Assembly: GCA_965199705.1 (NCBI GenBank)
Contig: OZ241359.1
Coordinates: 2,170,001 to 2,234,000 of the forward strand
Source of the DNA: Azophilus sp965199705
GTDB lineage: Bacteria > Pseudomonadota > Gammaproteobacteria > Pseudomonadales > Azotimanducaceae
Reading direction: 5' to 3'
Length of the DNA: 64,000 nt
The notes beneath the pieces were generated by a model. It was given only the letters and a program-made list of their open reading frames with translations. It was not told the origin of the DNA and ran no database searches. A program made the position numbers and the translations under genes. Shown here in pieces: positions 26,532 to 35,413 of this stretch. Within the stretch, counting starts at the first letter, position 1. Each line of letters starts with the position of its first letter.

Positions 26532-27213
26532 TCGGGTCAAGAGCCGTCTTGCCGGGCTCGCAAGCCCCGGCGAAAGGCGGGCGCTGGCCTTGGCCATGGC
26601 GCGTGACGTGCTGGCAGCGCTGGCCGGCGCCCGACGACTGACAGGCATACTGCTGGTATCGCGCGCCGAGGAAACCCGGGCGCTGGCCGATGAGGTCGGG
26701 GCACTGCGCTTTCGCGAAAGCCGCAACGCCAACCTGCCGCAGGCCCTTGATGAGGCTCGCCAATACGCCAGCCGGTCTCTGGCGGCGCAAGGCGTCTTCA
26801 TCGTGCCGGCCGATGCGCCGCTCATTGAAAGCTCGGAAATCGACGCCCTGATCAAGGCGCATGAGTCGGTCACACTGCTGCCGGATCGGGCCGGACTCGG
26901 CACCAACGGTCTGATCCTGACGCCACCGGACGCCATGCCCCTGGTATTCGACGGCAAGAGCTTCAAACCGCATCTGGCGCTGGCCCGGGCCGCCGGTTTG
27001 CGCCCGCGCGTGGCGTCAGAATCCAGCCTTGCGCTCGACATCGACACGGCAGAGGATCTGGCGCGCCTCCTGCGCGCCGGCCCCGATTCCCGCACAGCCG
27101 CCCTGCTGCATGGTTTGGGTCTGGCGCAACGCCTTGGCGCAGCCGATAATGCACAGCCGCAAGAGACGACGCTCGGCAACTCAACTTCCGGGCCGACAGG
27201 AGAGCCTTCATGA
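26500..27213 (+). CDS. cofC: Guanylyltransferase CofC (F420 side-chain activation)
   Basis: 237 residues of the CofC/FbiD nucleotidyltransferase family. The N-terminal WALVPIKLLDRVKSRLAGL, the metal-binding VPADAPLIESSEID and the LLPDRAGLGTNGLILTPP/GKSFKPHL segments are diagnostic. It activates 2-phospholactate, phosphoenolpyruvate or, in the proteobacterium Mycetohabitans, 3-phosphoglycerate, with GTP. Which substrate this one takes cannot be read from sequence by eye. It overlaps cofD by 32 bp and fbiC by 4 bp (ATGA). The last 30 residues after LAQRLGAAD are low-complexity and probably disordered. Confidence 0.92.
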   Translation: MWALVPIKLLDRVKSRLAGLASPGERRALALAMARDVLAALAGARRLTGILLVSRAEETRALADEVGALRFRESRNANLPQALDEARQYASRSLAAQGVFIVPADAPLIESSEIDALIKAHESVTLLPDRAGLGTNGLILTPPDAMPLVFDGKSFKPHLALARAAGLRPRVASESSLALDIDTAEDLARLLRAGPDSRTAALLHGLGLAQRLGAADNAQPQETTLGNSTSGPTGEPS

Positions 27214-29723
27214 GCAACCGCACGAGCCACAGGGCAGCGCCCGCAAGCGCCGATGCGCAGATTCAGGCGCTGCTTGACGACGCCCGCAAAGGCAGGGCGC
27301 CGAGCGACGAGGAGGCTCTGGCGCTGGCCGACTTCGCGGAAACGCCGGCTCTCACGGAAGTAGCCGCAGCGCTGCGCGACGCCGGATTCGGCCGCCTGGT
27401 CACCTATTCGCGCAAGGTGTTCATTCCACTCACGCATCTATGCCGGGATGTGTGCCACTACTGCACCTTTGCCCAGGTTCCGCGCAAGCTGAAGGCGCCC
27501 TACATGACCCTGGAAGAGGTGCTGGAACTGGCCCGACACGGGGCGGATCAGGGCTGCAAGGAGGCGCTCTTCACGCTCGGCGAAAAACCGGAACTGCGGT
27601 ATCGAGCCGCGCGAGAGGCGCTCGCCGATCTCGGCTTTGCAAGCACGCTGGACTATCTATGCCATGCGGCGGAGGCCGTACATCGGGAAACCGGGCTGCT
27701 GCCGCATCTCAATCCCGGCACTTCCACGCCGGAAGAACTGGCGCAGATGCGCGAGGTCAGCCCGTCCATGGGTCTGATGCTCGAATCCGCCTCGGACCGG
27801 CTCACCGAGAAGGGCATGCCGCACCACGGCTCGCCGGACAAGGTTCCGGCTGTGCGCCTGCGAACGCTGGCCGACGCCGGGGCCGCGCAGATCCCGTTCA
27901 CGTCCGGAATCCTCATCGGCATCGGCGAGACCCGCCGCGAGCGCATCCAATCCCTGCTTGCCCTGCGCCGCCTGCACGCCGAGCACGGTCACATCCAGGA
28001 AGTCATCGTGCAGAATTTCCGCGCCAAGCCGGAAACGCGCATGGCGCAGGCGCCGGAGCCGGACCTGAACGAACTGCTCTGGACCATCGCCGTGGCGCGC
28101 ATCCTGTTCGGCGCCAGCATGAGCGTTCAGGCGCCCCCCAACCTGAGCCCTGGCGTGCTGCCGCAAATTGTCGGCGCGGGTATCAACGACTGGGGCGGCG
28201 TCTCGCCGCTGACGCCGGATTTCGTGAACCCGGAAGCGCCCTGGCCACACCTGCAAGAACTGGCGCAGGAAACCGCCGGCGCCGGCAAGATCTTGCAGGA
28301 ACGCCTGACCATCTATCCGCGCTACGCCCAGGACACGGCCACCTGGGTAGCCGAGAACCTGCGCCAGAGCGTGCTCGACCAGATGGATGCCAGCGGCCTC
28401 GCACGAACCGATCAGTGGGCGCCGGGCGACCCGGTCGAGCCGCCGGCAGACCTTCTGCAAGCCGTGACCAGACGCCCGGCCAGCAGGGCTTCCGATCTGG
28501 CCGAAGTGCTCAGGCGCGCAACCGATGGCGAGCGGCTTGACGAAGCGGACGCGGTGCGCCTGTTCGAGGCGAGGGGCGACGACTTCTCGGCAGTCGTGCA
28601 GGCGGCAGACGCCTTGCGCGCCAGCGTCAACGGCGATACCGTTACCTATGCGGTAAACCGCAACATCAACTACACCAACATCTGCTACTTCAAGTGTCAG
28701 TTCTGCGCCTTTTCCAAGGGCAAGCTGTCAGAAAACCTGCGCGGACGCCCCTACGATCTGTCGCACGAGGAAATCCAGCGGCGCACTCAGGAAGCCTGGG
28801 AGAGGGGCGCAACGGAAGTCTGCATGCAAGGCGGCATTCACCCGGAATACACTGGCGAGACCTACATCGGCATTCTGCAGGCGGTCAAGGCAGCCGTACC
28901 GGAGATGCACATTCACGCCTTCTCGCCGCTTGAAGTCTGGCAGGGCGCAGCCACCTCCAATCTGCAACTCGACGCCTATCTCGGGCGTCTCAGGCAGGCC
29001 GGCCTTGGCAGCCTGCCAGGCACGGCGGCAGAGATTCTCGATGACGAAGTACGCGCCGTGATCTGCGCTGACAAGATCAACACGGCCCAATGGCTGGAGG
29101 TGATGGAAGCCGCGCACGAAACGGGATTCCGCACCACGGCGACGATCATGTACGGGCATGTGGAGCGGCCTGAGCACTGGGCCAGGCATTTGCTGCGGGT
29201 GCGCGATCTTCAGGCCAGAACCGGCGGCTTCACCGAATTCGTGCCCCTGCCCTTCGTCCACATGGAAGCGCCCATGTACCTGAAGGGCAAGGCGCGCAAG
29301 GGGCCGAGCTTCCGCGAGGCAGTGCTGATGCACGCTGTCGCCCGGCTCACTCTGCACCCGCACATCACCAACATCCAGGCCAGTTGGGTGAAGATGGGGC
29401 ACAAGGGGGTAGTCGCCTGCCTGCATGCCGGCTGCAACGACCTCGGCGGCACGCTGATGAACGAGAGCATCAGCCGCGCCGCCGGCACTCTGCACGGGCA
29501 GGAAACCAACCCGCAGCAGATGATGGCCATGATCGAGGCGGTCGGGCGTCGGCCACAACAGCGCGACACACTGTATCGACCAGTCTCGGCGGAAAGATCA
29601 GCGGCCGGCCTGAAGGCAGACGTCCTCACCGAAATCATCAACACGCCAGCGCGCCGCTACGAGCGCAAGCGCACGACGCCGCTGGTGCGTCCGGGCTTGA
29701 TCGAGAACGCAGAAGTCAATTAA
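27210..29723 (+). CDS. fbiC: Fo synthase, CofG-CofH fusion (FbiC)
   Basis: 837 residues with two complete radical-SAM domains. The N-terminal CofG half has the CxxxCxxC cluster at C78, C82 and C85 (CRDVCHYC), and the C-terminal CofH half has C492, C496 and C499 (CYFKCQFC). The enzyme makes the deazaflavin Fo from 5-amino-6-ribitylaminouracil and tyrosine. A fused FbiC is the actinobacterial arrangement, while archaea and cyanobacteria usually have separate CofG and CofH. Both halves keep their cluster cysteines and full length, so the gene looks functional. It is the last gene of the operon, separated by 7 bp from the convergent MFS gene. Confidence 0.97.
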   Translation: MSNRTSHRAAPASADAQIQALLDDARKGRAPSDEEALALADFAETPALTEVAAALRDAGFGRLVTYSRKVFIPLTHLCRDVCHYCTFAQVPRKLKAPYMTLEEVLELARHGADQGCKEALFTLGEKPELRYRAAREALADLGFASTLDYLCHAAEAVHRETGLLPHLNPGTSTPEELAQMREVSPSMGLMLESASDRLTEKGMPHHGSPDKVPAVRLRTLADAGAAQIPFTSGILIGIGETRRERIQSLLALRRLHAEHGHIQEVIVQNFRAKPETRMAQAPEPDLNELLWTIAVARILFGASMSVQAPPNLSPGVLPQIVGAGINDWGGVSPLTPDFVNPEAPWPHLQELAQETAGAGKILQERLTIYPRYAQDTATWVAENLRQSVLDQMDASGLARTDQWAPGDPVEPPADLLQAVTRRPASRASDLAEVLRRATDGERLDEADAVRLFEARGDDFSAVVQAADALRASVNGDTVTYAVNRNINYTNICYFKCQFCAFSKGKLSENLRGRPYDLSHEEIQRRTQEAWERGATEVCMQGGIHPEYTGETYIGILQAVKAAVPEMHIHAFSPLEVWQGAATSNLQLDAYLGRLRQAGLGSLPGTAAEILDDEVRAVICADKINTAQWLEVMEAAHETGFRTTATIMYGHVERPEHWARHLLRVRDLQARTGGFTEFVPLPFVHMEAPMYLKGKARKGPSFREAVLMHAVARLTLHPHITNIQASWVKMGHKGVVACLHAGCNDLGGTLMNESISRAAGTLHGQETNPQQMMAMIEAVGRRPQQRDTLYRPVSAERSAAGLKADVLTEIINTPARRYERKRTTPLVRPGLIENAEVN

Positions 29724-29730
29724 GCCCGAA

Positions 29731-31014
29731 TCAGCCGGCAGAGCGCGCCTGCGTCGGCGGCATGCCGCCAGCGGCGACGATCAGGGGCAGCATCAGGCAG
29801 AGAAAGACAAAGGCGCTGACGCCTGCCAACACCCAGGTGACGGCAGCCATGCCCCAGAGGTCCAGCGCTCGGCCGAGAAACGGCCCGGTCAACATGAACA
29901 GCGCGCAGAATCCGACGCTGGCAAGCGAGTTGATGGTCGCCCGAAACTCGCCTGGCAGGCGATGATTGAGCGCATCCACGAGAATCACGTTGCCGAGACC
30001 ACGCAGAGCGAAAAGGCCGCAGGCGGCGATCAAGCCCACCATCGTGCCGGCCATGCCGAGCAGCAGCCAGGCGAGCACCGGCCCGAGGCCAATGCAGACC
30101 AGCGTCGGCACGACACCCAGGCGCGCCTCCAGACGGTGCGCCCAGCGGCCCGCCACAGCACCCACAAGATATAGAGCAGCCCACAGGTAGCCGAAGTGCG
30201 TCAACTCGATGTCTTGCAGCTGCCACAGCCGGGGCAGCAGCCAGACGGCGTAGTAGGGCACCAGCGTCCACAGGCAGAGCGCCAGAAACGTCAGGCGCAG
30301 CAGCCGATCGCTTGCGAACAGGTAGCGCAGGATGCGAGACCAGTTCTGGCGGTGGCTGGTTCCCGAAAGCCGGGAAACGGGCGGCTCGGCGAGGCTCCAG
30401 GCCAGCAGCAGCGGCAACCAGCCGAGCACGGCCTGAACCGCAACGACCAGATCCAGGCTGCCACGCCACAGCAAGACGGTGCAAACCACACCGGAGGCGG
30501 CGCCGGCCAGGGTGCGCACTGCATACTGCCAGCTCACCACCTGACGCTGCCGCGTCAGGCTGCGGTTGGAAGCCAGTTCGCTGTCGTACAGCAGGGCGAG
30601 ATCGGCGCCGGAAACGAGGCTGCTGCCGATGCCGAGTGCGACTTCGAAAAGCACCAGCGTCCAGAACCCGTCCACAAACAGCAACAGACTGCTGCCGATG
30701 CCATAGAAAAGTCCGCCCAGCAGCAGGCAAAAGCGACGTCCGAAGAAGTCCGCCAGATACCCGGCCGGCATTTCCATCACAACCACCGCACCGGCAAACA
30801 CGCCCTGCAGGATGAACACGTCCTGCATGGAGAGGCCCTTGCTCTGAATGAAGGGCACGAGCACCGGAACCAGGGGCATGAACACCTCGAAGAAGGTGAG
30901 CCATAGCCCCCGGCGCAGATTGCACTCAAGACGCCGCTCAACCCCAAGCCGACGCCATAGCCTGGTGCGAACAAGAGAATCTGAAATTTGCTGATTCATC
31001 GGTTTGTCGCTCAC
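29731..31014 (-). CDS. Major facilitator superfamily transporter
   Basis: 427 residues with about 12 membrane helices. The early FFEVFMPLVPVLVPFIQSKGLSMQDVFILQGVFAGAVVVMEMPAGYLADFFGRRFCLL contains the MFS loop 2-3 motif (GYLADFFGRR). The start is GTG at 31014 or ATG at 30999. The substrate is unknown; drug or metabolite export is possible. A strong intrinsic terminator lies only about 17-20 bp upstream of the start codon, so expression probably depends on read-through or on a regulated leader. The 3' end converges on fbiC. Confidence 0.9.
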   Translation of the reverse strand: MSDKPMNQQISDSLVRTRLWRRLGVERRLECNLRRGLWLTFFEVFMPLVPVLVPFIQSKGLSMQDVFILQGVFAGAVVVMEMPAGYLADFFGRRFCLLLGGLFYGIGSSLLLFVDGFWTLVLFEVALGIGSSLVSGADLALLYDSELASNRSLTRQRQVVSWQYAVRTLAGAASGVVCTVLLWRGSLDLVVAVQAVLGWLPLLLAWSLAEPPVSRLSGTSHRQNWSRILRYLFASDRLLRLTFLALCLWTLVPYYAVWLLPRLWQLQDIELTHFGYLWAALYLVGAVAGRWAHRLEARLGVVPTLVCIGLGPVLAWLLLGMAGTMVGLIAACGLFALRGLGNVILVDALNHRLPGEFRATINSLASVGFCALFMLTGPFLGRALDLWGMAAVTWVLAGVSAFVFLCLMLPLIVAAGGMPPTQARSAG

Positions 31015-31030
31015 TCTGACTGGCCCGAAA

Positions 31031-31067
31031 AGAAAAACCCCGAAAGGCCGGGAGGCCTTCCGGGGTT
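31031..31067 (-). terminator. Intrinsic terminator between topA and the MFS gene
   Basis: In the minus-strand transcript a 14-bp stem (AACCCCGGAAGGCC pairing with GGCCUUUCGGGGUU, one G-U pair) closes a UCCC loop and is followed by a run of U (31033-31037). It ends the topA transcript or acts as an attenuator for the MFS gene, whose start codon is about 20 bases downstream. Confidence 0.9.
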
Positions 31068-31278
31068 CCTTGAGATCGGGACGCGACGCCCCTGATGGTC
31101 AACCTACTCCGGCAAAGCCTCCGTTACGTCCTGATCCATTGCCACGGACGTCCAAACGCCCGAGGCGCCCGCGGCTGAACAAGGAGGATGTAGATGCGCA
31201 TACATAGGGTTGGTTTCCCCTGAATATCGGGTCTTGGCCCCGAAGGGCGGCGCATCTTGCCGATGCAAAATGCGGCTG
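31068..31278 (-). other. topA-MFS intergenic leader with a possible 25-codon leader peptide
   Basis: This 211-bp stretch follows the topA stop and precedes the terminator. It holds a short frame on the minus strand from ATG at 31201 to a TAA at 31124-31126. The frame starts MRIYILLVQPRAPR and ends with two Trp codons one apart (RPWQWIRT). An AGGGG lies 15 bases or so before the ATG. An ATGCGCAT palindrome covers the start codon. Leader peptide plus terminator would be an attenuation layout, but no known riboswitch or RNA family is recognised and it may simply be the topA 3' end. Confidence 0.3.
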
Positions 31279-33981
31279 TCAATCAGTTTTTTTGGCGCGC
31301 TTGCGCCTGGCCGGCGCCCGCTTGGCGCGCGCTTTCCCGGAGGCTTCCGAAGCCTTTGTCTCGACCCATGCGCCGTCCCGATACAGGGCCTGCCAGCCAG
31401 TCGCCTTGCCGTCGTTTTCCGAACGCACGTACTGCTGACCGGTCTTGCGGTTGAAGCGGATCACCGCCGGCCGCCCCTCTGCATCCTCGGTCGGGGCGCG
31501 CAGCAGATACTTGAACTTGGCGTCCAGCTCGTTCGCGTGCGGCAGCAGTTCAGACACAGTGGGCGCGCGCGTCTCGCGGTGCTTGGGAAATCTGCTGGCC
31601 GCAAGAAACACACCGGAGGCGCCATCGCGCAGCAGATAGTGGTCGTCCACCGTCTGACAACGCAGTTCCGGCATCGGCACCGGGTCTGCCTTGGGCGGCG
31701 CCGGCTGGCCATTACGCAACAACTTGCGGGTGTTGGAACAGCTCGTGCAGCCGAAGAACTTGCCGAACCGGCCGGTCTTCAACTGCATCTGCGCCCCGCA
31801 CTTGTCGCAGACGAGCACAGGCCCGTCATAGCCCTTGATGCGGAAAGCCCCCGACTCCACCTCATGGCCAGCGCAATCCGGGCTGTCTGCGCACACGTGC
31901 AGCTTGCGCCCGGCATCCACCAGATAGCTGGTCATCCGCTTGCCGCAGAGCGGACACTTGCGACGGGCGCGCAACTGGCGCGATTCGGTGTCTGCGTCCT
32001 CGTTGCTGTCGAGCGCTTCCTCGCCCGGCAGAAGATTCATGGTTTTCGAGCAGCGCTCCTTCGGCGGCAGCCGATAGCCGGAACAACCCAGAAATTCGCC
32101 AGTGCTGGCCGTGCGAAACTGCATGGGACGCCCGCAATCGGGGCAGGCAATGTCCACTGCCATGGGCAGGTTTGCGCGCATCCCGGCCTCTTCCCGGTAG
32201 GCCAGTTGCAACTTGCCCTGAAAATCCTTGTAGAAGGTATCCAGAACCTGGCGCCAGGGCAGGCCGCCTTCGGCAATCCGGTCGAGCTCCTGTTCCAGTT
32301 GCGCGGTAAAGCCGTAGTCCATCAGGTTGGCAAATTGCTCGACCAGGCGGTCCGTTACCAGTTCGCCGATTTTCTCGGCATGAAAGCGTCGGTTCGCCAG
32401 GCTCACATAGCCCCGCTCCTGAATGGTGGAGATGATCGCTGCGTAGGTGGAGGGGCGCCCGATGCCGCGCTTTTCCAGCTCACGCACCAGGCTGGCTTCG
32501 CCGTATCTCGGGGGCGGTCTGGTGAAGTGCTGAACGGGTTCGAGCTGGCGCAGGTCCAACACCTCCGCTTCACCACCGCCTGCATTTGCGCCGAGGTCCG
32601 CCGGCAGCGTTACCTGATCCTCGCCTCGGCTGGCCGGCGGCAGGACGCGGGTAAAGCCATCGAATTGCTGTACGCGGCCACGGATGCGCAACTCGAACTC
32701 GCCCGCCCGTACCTGGATGGTGCTGGCGAGATACTCTGCGTCGGTCATCTGACAGGCAAGAAACTGCCGCCAAATCAGATCGTAGAGACGAGCCGCCTGC
32801 GCTGTCACGCCGGTCAGCGCGTCCGCATCGCGGGAAACGTCTGTGGGCCGGATGGCCTCGTGCGCTTCCTGGGCATTGGCCCGGCTGCGATAAAACCTGG
32901 GCGCTTCCGGCAAATAGGGCGGATCAAAGTGGTTTGCGATCCATTCACGACACGCAGCAACGGCGCCGCCACTCAGACTGGTCGCGTCCGTGCGCATGTA
33001 GGTGATGTAACCGGCTTCATAGAGTCTCTGCGCAAGACTCATGGTCTTCTTGACCGGGAATCCGAGGCGGCTGCTGGCGACCTGTTGCAGGGTAGAGGTG
33101 ATGAAGGGCGGATTCGGGCGCACCCGGGTCGGTTTGTCCGTGCGGCCCGCCACTTCGAAGCGGCTTTCCCGCAATCGCGCGACTGCGGCGTCGGCAGCAG
33201 CCTGATCGCCTGGCCGAAAGTTGCTGCCCTGCTCCTTGACAACCTGAAAGCGCAACGGCTCCGCCAACGCATCCCGCCCGCTGCGGTTGAGGTCTGCGAA
33301 TACCTCCCAGTACTCTTCCGGGTCGAAGGCGCGAATTTCCCGCTCGCGCTCCAGCACCAGGCGCACCGCCACGGATTGCACCCGCCCGGCGGAAAGATTG
33401 CGCGCCACCTTGGCCCAGAGCAAGGGCGATAGCTCAAAGCCCACCACCCGATCCAGGAAGCGCCGCGCCTGCTGGGCGTTGACCTGGTTCATATCCAGGG
33501 CCGTCGGCGACTCGAAGGCCGCACGCACGGCCTTGCGCGTGATCTCGTTGAAAACGACCCGGCGATAGCGCTCTCTCGGACCGCCAATGGCCTCCTGCAG
33601 ATGCCAGGCAATCGCCTCGCCTTCGCGATCCAGATCGGTGGCCAGATAGATGATGCTGAACTTCTCTGCCAACCGAGACAGTTCCGCGACCACCTTCTCC
33701 TTGCCCGGCAGCACCTCGTAGTTGGCCGCCCAGCCGGCGTCCGGGTCCACGCCCATGTTGCGGATCATCTGCGCCCGCTTGCGCGCCTCTGGGCCTGTTC
33801 CAGCACTGCGCTTTCCAGGCGCCGGGCGCTTGCCTGCCGTCGCTGACCTCGCCGAGCGCCCACCCGCCGGCAGGTCCCGAATGTGGCCGACGCTGGAACG
33901 GACCACGTATTCTCGTCCCAGATAGCGATTGATGGTTCTCGCCTTGGCAGGCGATTCCACAATGACCAGAGATTGTGCCAA
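31279..33981 (-). CDS. topA: DNA topoisomerase I
   Basis: About 900 residues. A TTG at 33981 is chosen as start because the protein then begins LAQSLVIVESPAKARTINRYLG, the family N-terminus; the open frame extends 42 codons further without support. Features are the TOPRIM acidic ATDLDREGEAIAWHL, the catalytic Tyr at about residue 328 in ITYMRTDATSLS, and C-terminal four-Cys zinc ribbons (CPDCGRPM, CPLCGKRM, CDKCGAQM). It relaxes negative supercoils. The C-terminus ends in a Lys/Arg-rich tail (KRAPARRKRAKKTD). Confidence 0.97.
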   Translation of the reverse strand: MAQSLVIVESPAKARTINRYLGREYVVRSSVGHIRDLPAGGRSARSATAGKRPAPGKRSAGTGPEARKRAQMIRNMGVDPDAGWAANYEVLPGKEKVVAELSRLAEKFSIIYLATDLDREGEAIAWHLQEAIGGPRERYRRVVFNEITRKAVRAAFESPTALDMNQVNAQQARRFLDRVVGFELSPLLWAKVARNLSAGRVQSVAVRLVLEREREIRAFDPEEYWEVFADLNRSGRDALAEPLRFQVVKEQGSNFRPGDQAAADAAVARLRESRFEVAGRTDKPTRVRPNPPFITSTLQQVASSRLGFPVKKTMSLAQRLYEAGYITYMRTDATSLSGGAVAACREWIANHFDPPYLPEAPRFYRSRANAQEAHEAIRPTDVSRDADALTGVTAQAARLYDLIWRQFLACQMTDAEYLASTIQVRAGEFELRIRGRVQQFDGFTRVLPPASRGEDQVTLPADLGANAGGGEAEVLDLRQLEPVQHFTRPPPRYGEASLVRELEKRGIGRPSTYAAIISTIQERGYVSLANRRFHAEKIGELVTDRLVEQFANLMDYGFTAQLEQELDRIAEGGLPWRQVLDTFYKDFQGKLQLAYREEAGMRANLPMAVDIACPDCGRPMQFRTASTGEFLGCSGYRLPPKERCSKTMNLLPGEEALDSNEDADTESRQLRARRKCPLCGKRMTSYLVDAGRKLHVCADSPDCAGHEVESGAFRIKGYDGPVLVCDKCGAQMQLKTGRFGKFFGCTSCSNTRKLLRNGQPAPPKADPVPMPELRCQTVDDHYLLRDGASGVFLAASRFPKHRETRAPTVSELLPHANELDAKFKYLLRAPTEDAEGRPAVIRFNRKTGQQYVRSENDGKATGWQALYRDGAWVETKASEASGKARAKRAPARRKRAKKTD

Positions 33982-34119
33982 GGCTATTTGGTTCCTGGCG
34001 CCAGCATGTGCACAGGGGCGGCGTTTATAAGGGGAGCGGGAAATGGCTGTCAAGCCAATTGCCAGACACGAGACAGATACGCAGGCTGGCGGAGAAATCC
34101 GGTTCAAGCATCTGCGGGG

Positions 34120-34701
34120 TCAATCGGCAGGATCAAGTGGTGGTCGAGGAGGAGAGGCGCATTCTGCTGCACGGGCGGCGGTGATCCCGGCTGCAACCCT
34201 GCTGAGCGCCTCCTTGAGCTGCGCTACCGAATCGGCATTCGCCGGCGCCTGTTCAAGCCAGCAGCAGCCTAGCTGCCGACCTCGGCACTGTACCGCCATG
34301 GCGTCGGCGGGCAGCGCCGACAACAGGGGCGCCAGCGTGGCCTGCACGGCATTTGGCGGGCCTGGCAGGTCGGCAGCCCGCGCATCCCCGACCCAGACAT
34401 CGCTCTGACGCAGCAACAACCAGTCCGGCAGGTTGTCGCCATCCACACTCGCCAGCGGCAGGCTGTAGCAGGCCATCCGCCGCCTTGGGGTGCGCAGCCT
34501 GGCCCCGGCGCTGACCCGGCTGCTGGCCGGCGCGGCGAGATCGGGCACGGCTTCGAGCGTGACCGAGAACCCGAGCTGGCGTGCGGCCAGGCGCATGGCG
34601 GCCAGACGACGCTGGCGCGGGTTGGGCCACAGCGCCATGGCCGGGGCAACGGCCACCGCCAGGACGGCCAGAATCAGCAATCCGACCAGCCAACCGTTCA
34701 T
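34120..34701 (-). CDS. Hypothetical membrane-anchored protein
   Basis: 193 residues with one N-terminal membrane helix (WLVGLLILAVLAVAVAPAMAL) followed by a basic stretch (NPRQRRLAAMRLAARQLGF), so the rest is probably cytosolic or a small periplasmic domain depending on topology. The segment PDWLLLRQSDVWVGD and a pair of Cys (QLGCCWLEQ) are the only notable landmarks. The gene is in the same direction as topA and about 140 bp upstream of it. No characterised family is recognised. Confidence 0.7.
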   Translation of the reverse strand: MNGWLVGLLILAVLAVAVAPAMALWPNPRQRRLAAMRLAARQLGFSVTLEAVPDLAAPASSRVSAGARLRTPRRRMACYSLPLASVDGDNLPDWLLLRQSDVWVGDARAADLPGPPNAVQATLAPLLSALPADAMAVQCRGRQLGCCWLEQAPANADSVAQLKEALSRVAAGITAARAAECASPPRPPLDPAD

Positions 34702-34735
34702 CTGTCAGTCCCGGACGCTTGGCGCGGTGCGCTGG

Positions 34736-35413
34736 CTAATCGTCGAATCCCACGAAAACAACCGCCTCATCGACCGGTTTGCGCTGCGACACCACCCGGT
34801 TGGCCGGGAACTCGTCCTGCGGATAGCCCATGGCAACGCAGATCATGATGACCTGATCGTCCGGGATGCCAGCATGTTCGCGCACCACCGGCGACTGCAT
34901 GATGCCCTGACTGTTGACCACGCAACCGAGCCCGCGCGACCAGGCTGCATTGACCAGGGCGTTGGTGACCGCACCACAATCGAAGGGCGCAATGTCGCTG
35001 CCAAGCAAGTCCCGATCATAGGTGACCACCACCGACACAGGCGCGTCGAATTGACGAAATCCACGCAGCACCCAGTCTCGGCGCTTGTGCTTGTCGTCCC
35101 AGGGAATGTCCATCGCCGCAAACAACTGGGCGGCAATCTCCTTCTGGCGCTCTCGATGTATGCCCTGATAGGGCTTGTGCTTGCGAAACTCGCGCGAGTC
35201 CGGCACGCCGGCCAGATTGCGCTCGGTATTGCCCTTGCGAATGCTGTCCAGCGCCTTGCCGGAAACCACGTAGAAATTCCAGGGTTGGGTATTCAGGGAA
35301 GACGGCGCCCTCATCGCCAACTCGATCACTTCCCGGATCAAGGGCCTCGGCACCGGGTCCGGCTTGTATCCGCGAATACTCCGTCGCCCGAGAATTACCG
35401 CGTCGTAGCGCAT
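34736..35413 (-). CDS. Nitroreductase-family oxidoreductase
   Basis: About 225 residues of the FMN-dependent nitroreductase fold. MRYDAVILGRRSIRGYKPDPVPRPLIREVIELAMRAPSSLNTQPWNFYVV carries the RRSIR and PSSLNTQPW motifs that bind FMN, and the C-terminal MICVAMGYPQDEFPANRV is the usual cofactor-binding end. The ATG at 35413 fits the family start. It might reduce quinones or nitroaromatics; the physiological substrate is unknown. Its 5' end overlaps the remnant of a nucleobase permease gene, which suggests a deletion joined the two. Confidence 0.92.
   Translation of the reverse strand: MRYDAVILGRRSIRGYKPDPVPRPLIREVIELAMRAPSSLNTQPWNFYVVSGKALDSIRKGNTERNLAGVPDSREFRKHKPYQGIHRERQKEIAAQLFAAMDIPWDDKHKRRDWVLRGFRQFDAPVSVVVTYDRDLLGSDIAPFDCGAVTNALVNAAWSRGLGCVVNSQGIMQSPVVREHAGIPDDQVIMICVAMGYPQDEFPANRVVSQRKPVDEAVVFVGFDD

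Noticed and set aside
31210..33432. 740-codon plus-strand frame opposite topA
   Set aside because: topA on the minus strand accounts for the region with catalytic and zinc motifs; the antisense frame has no recognisable domain.
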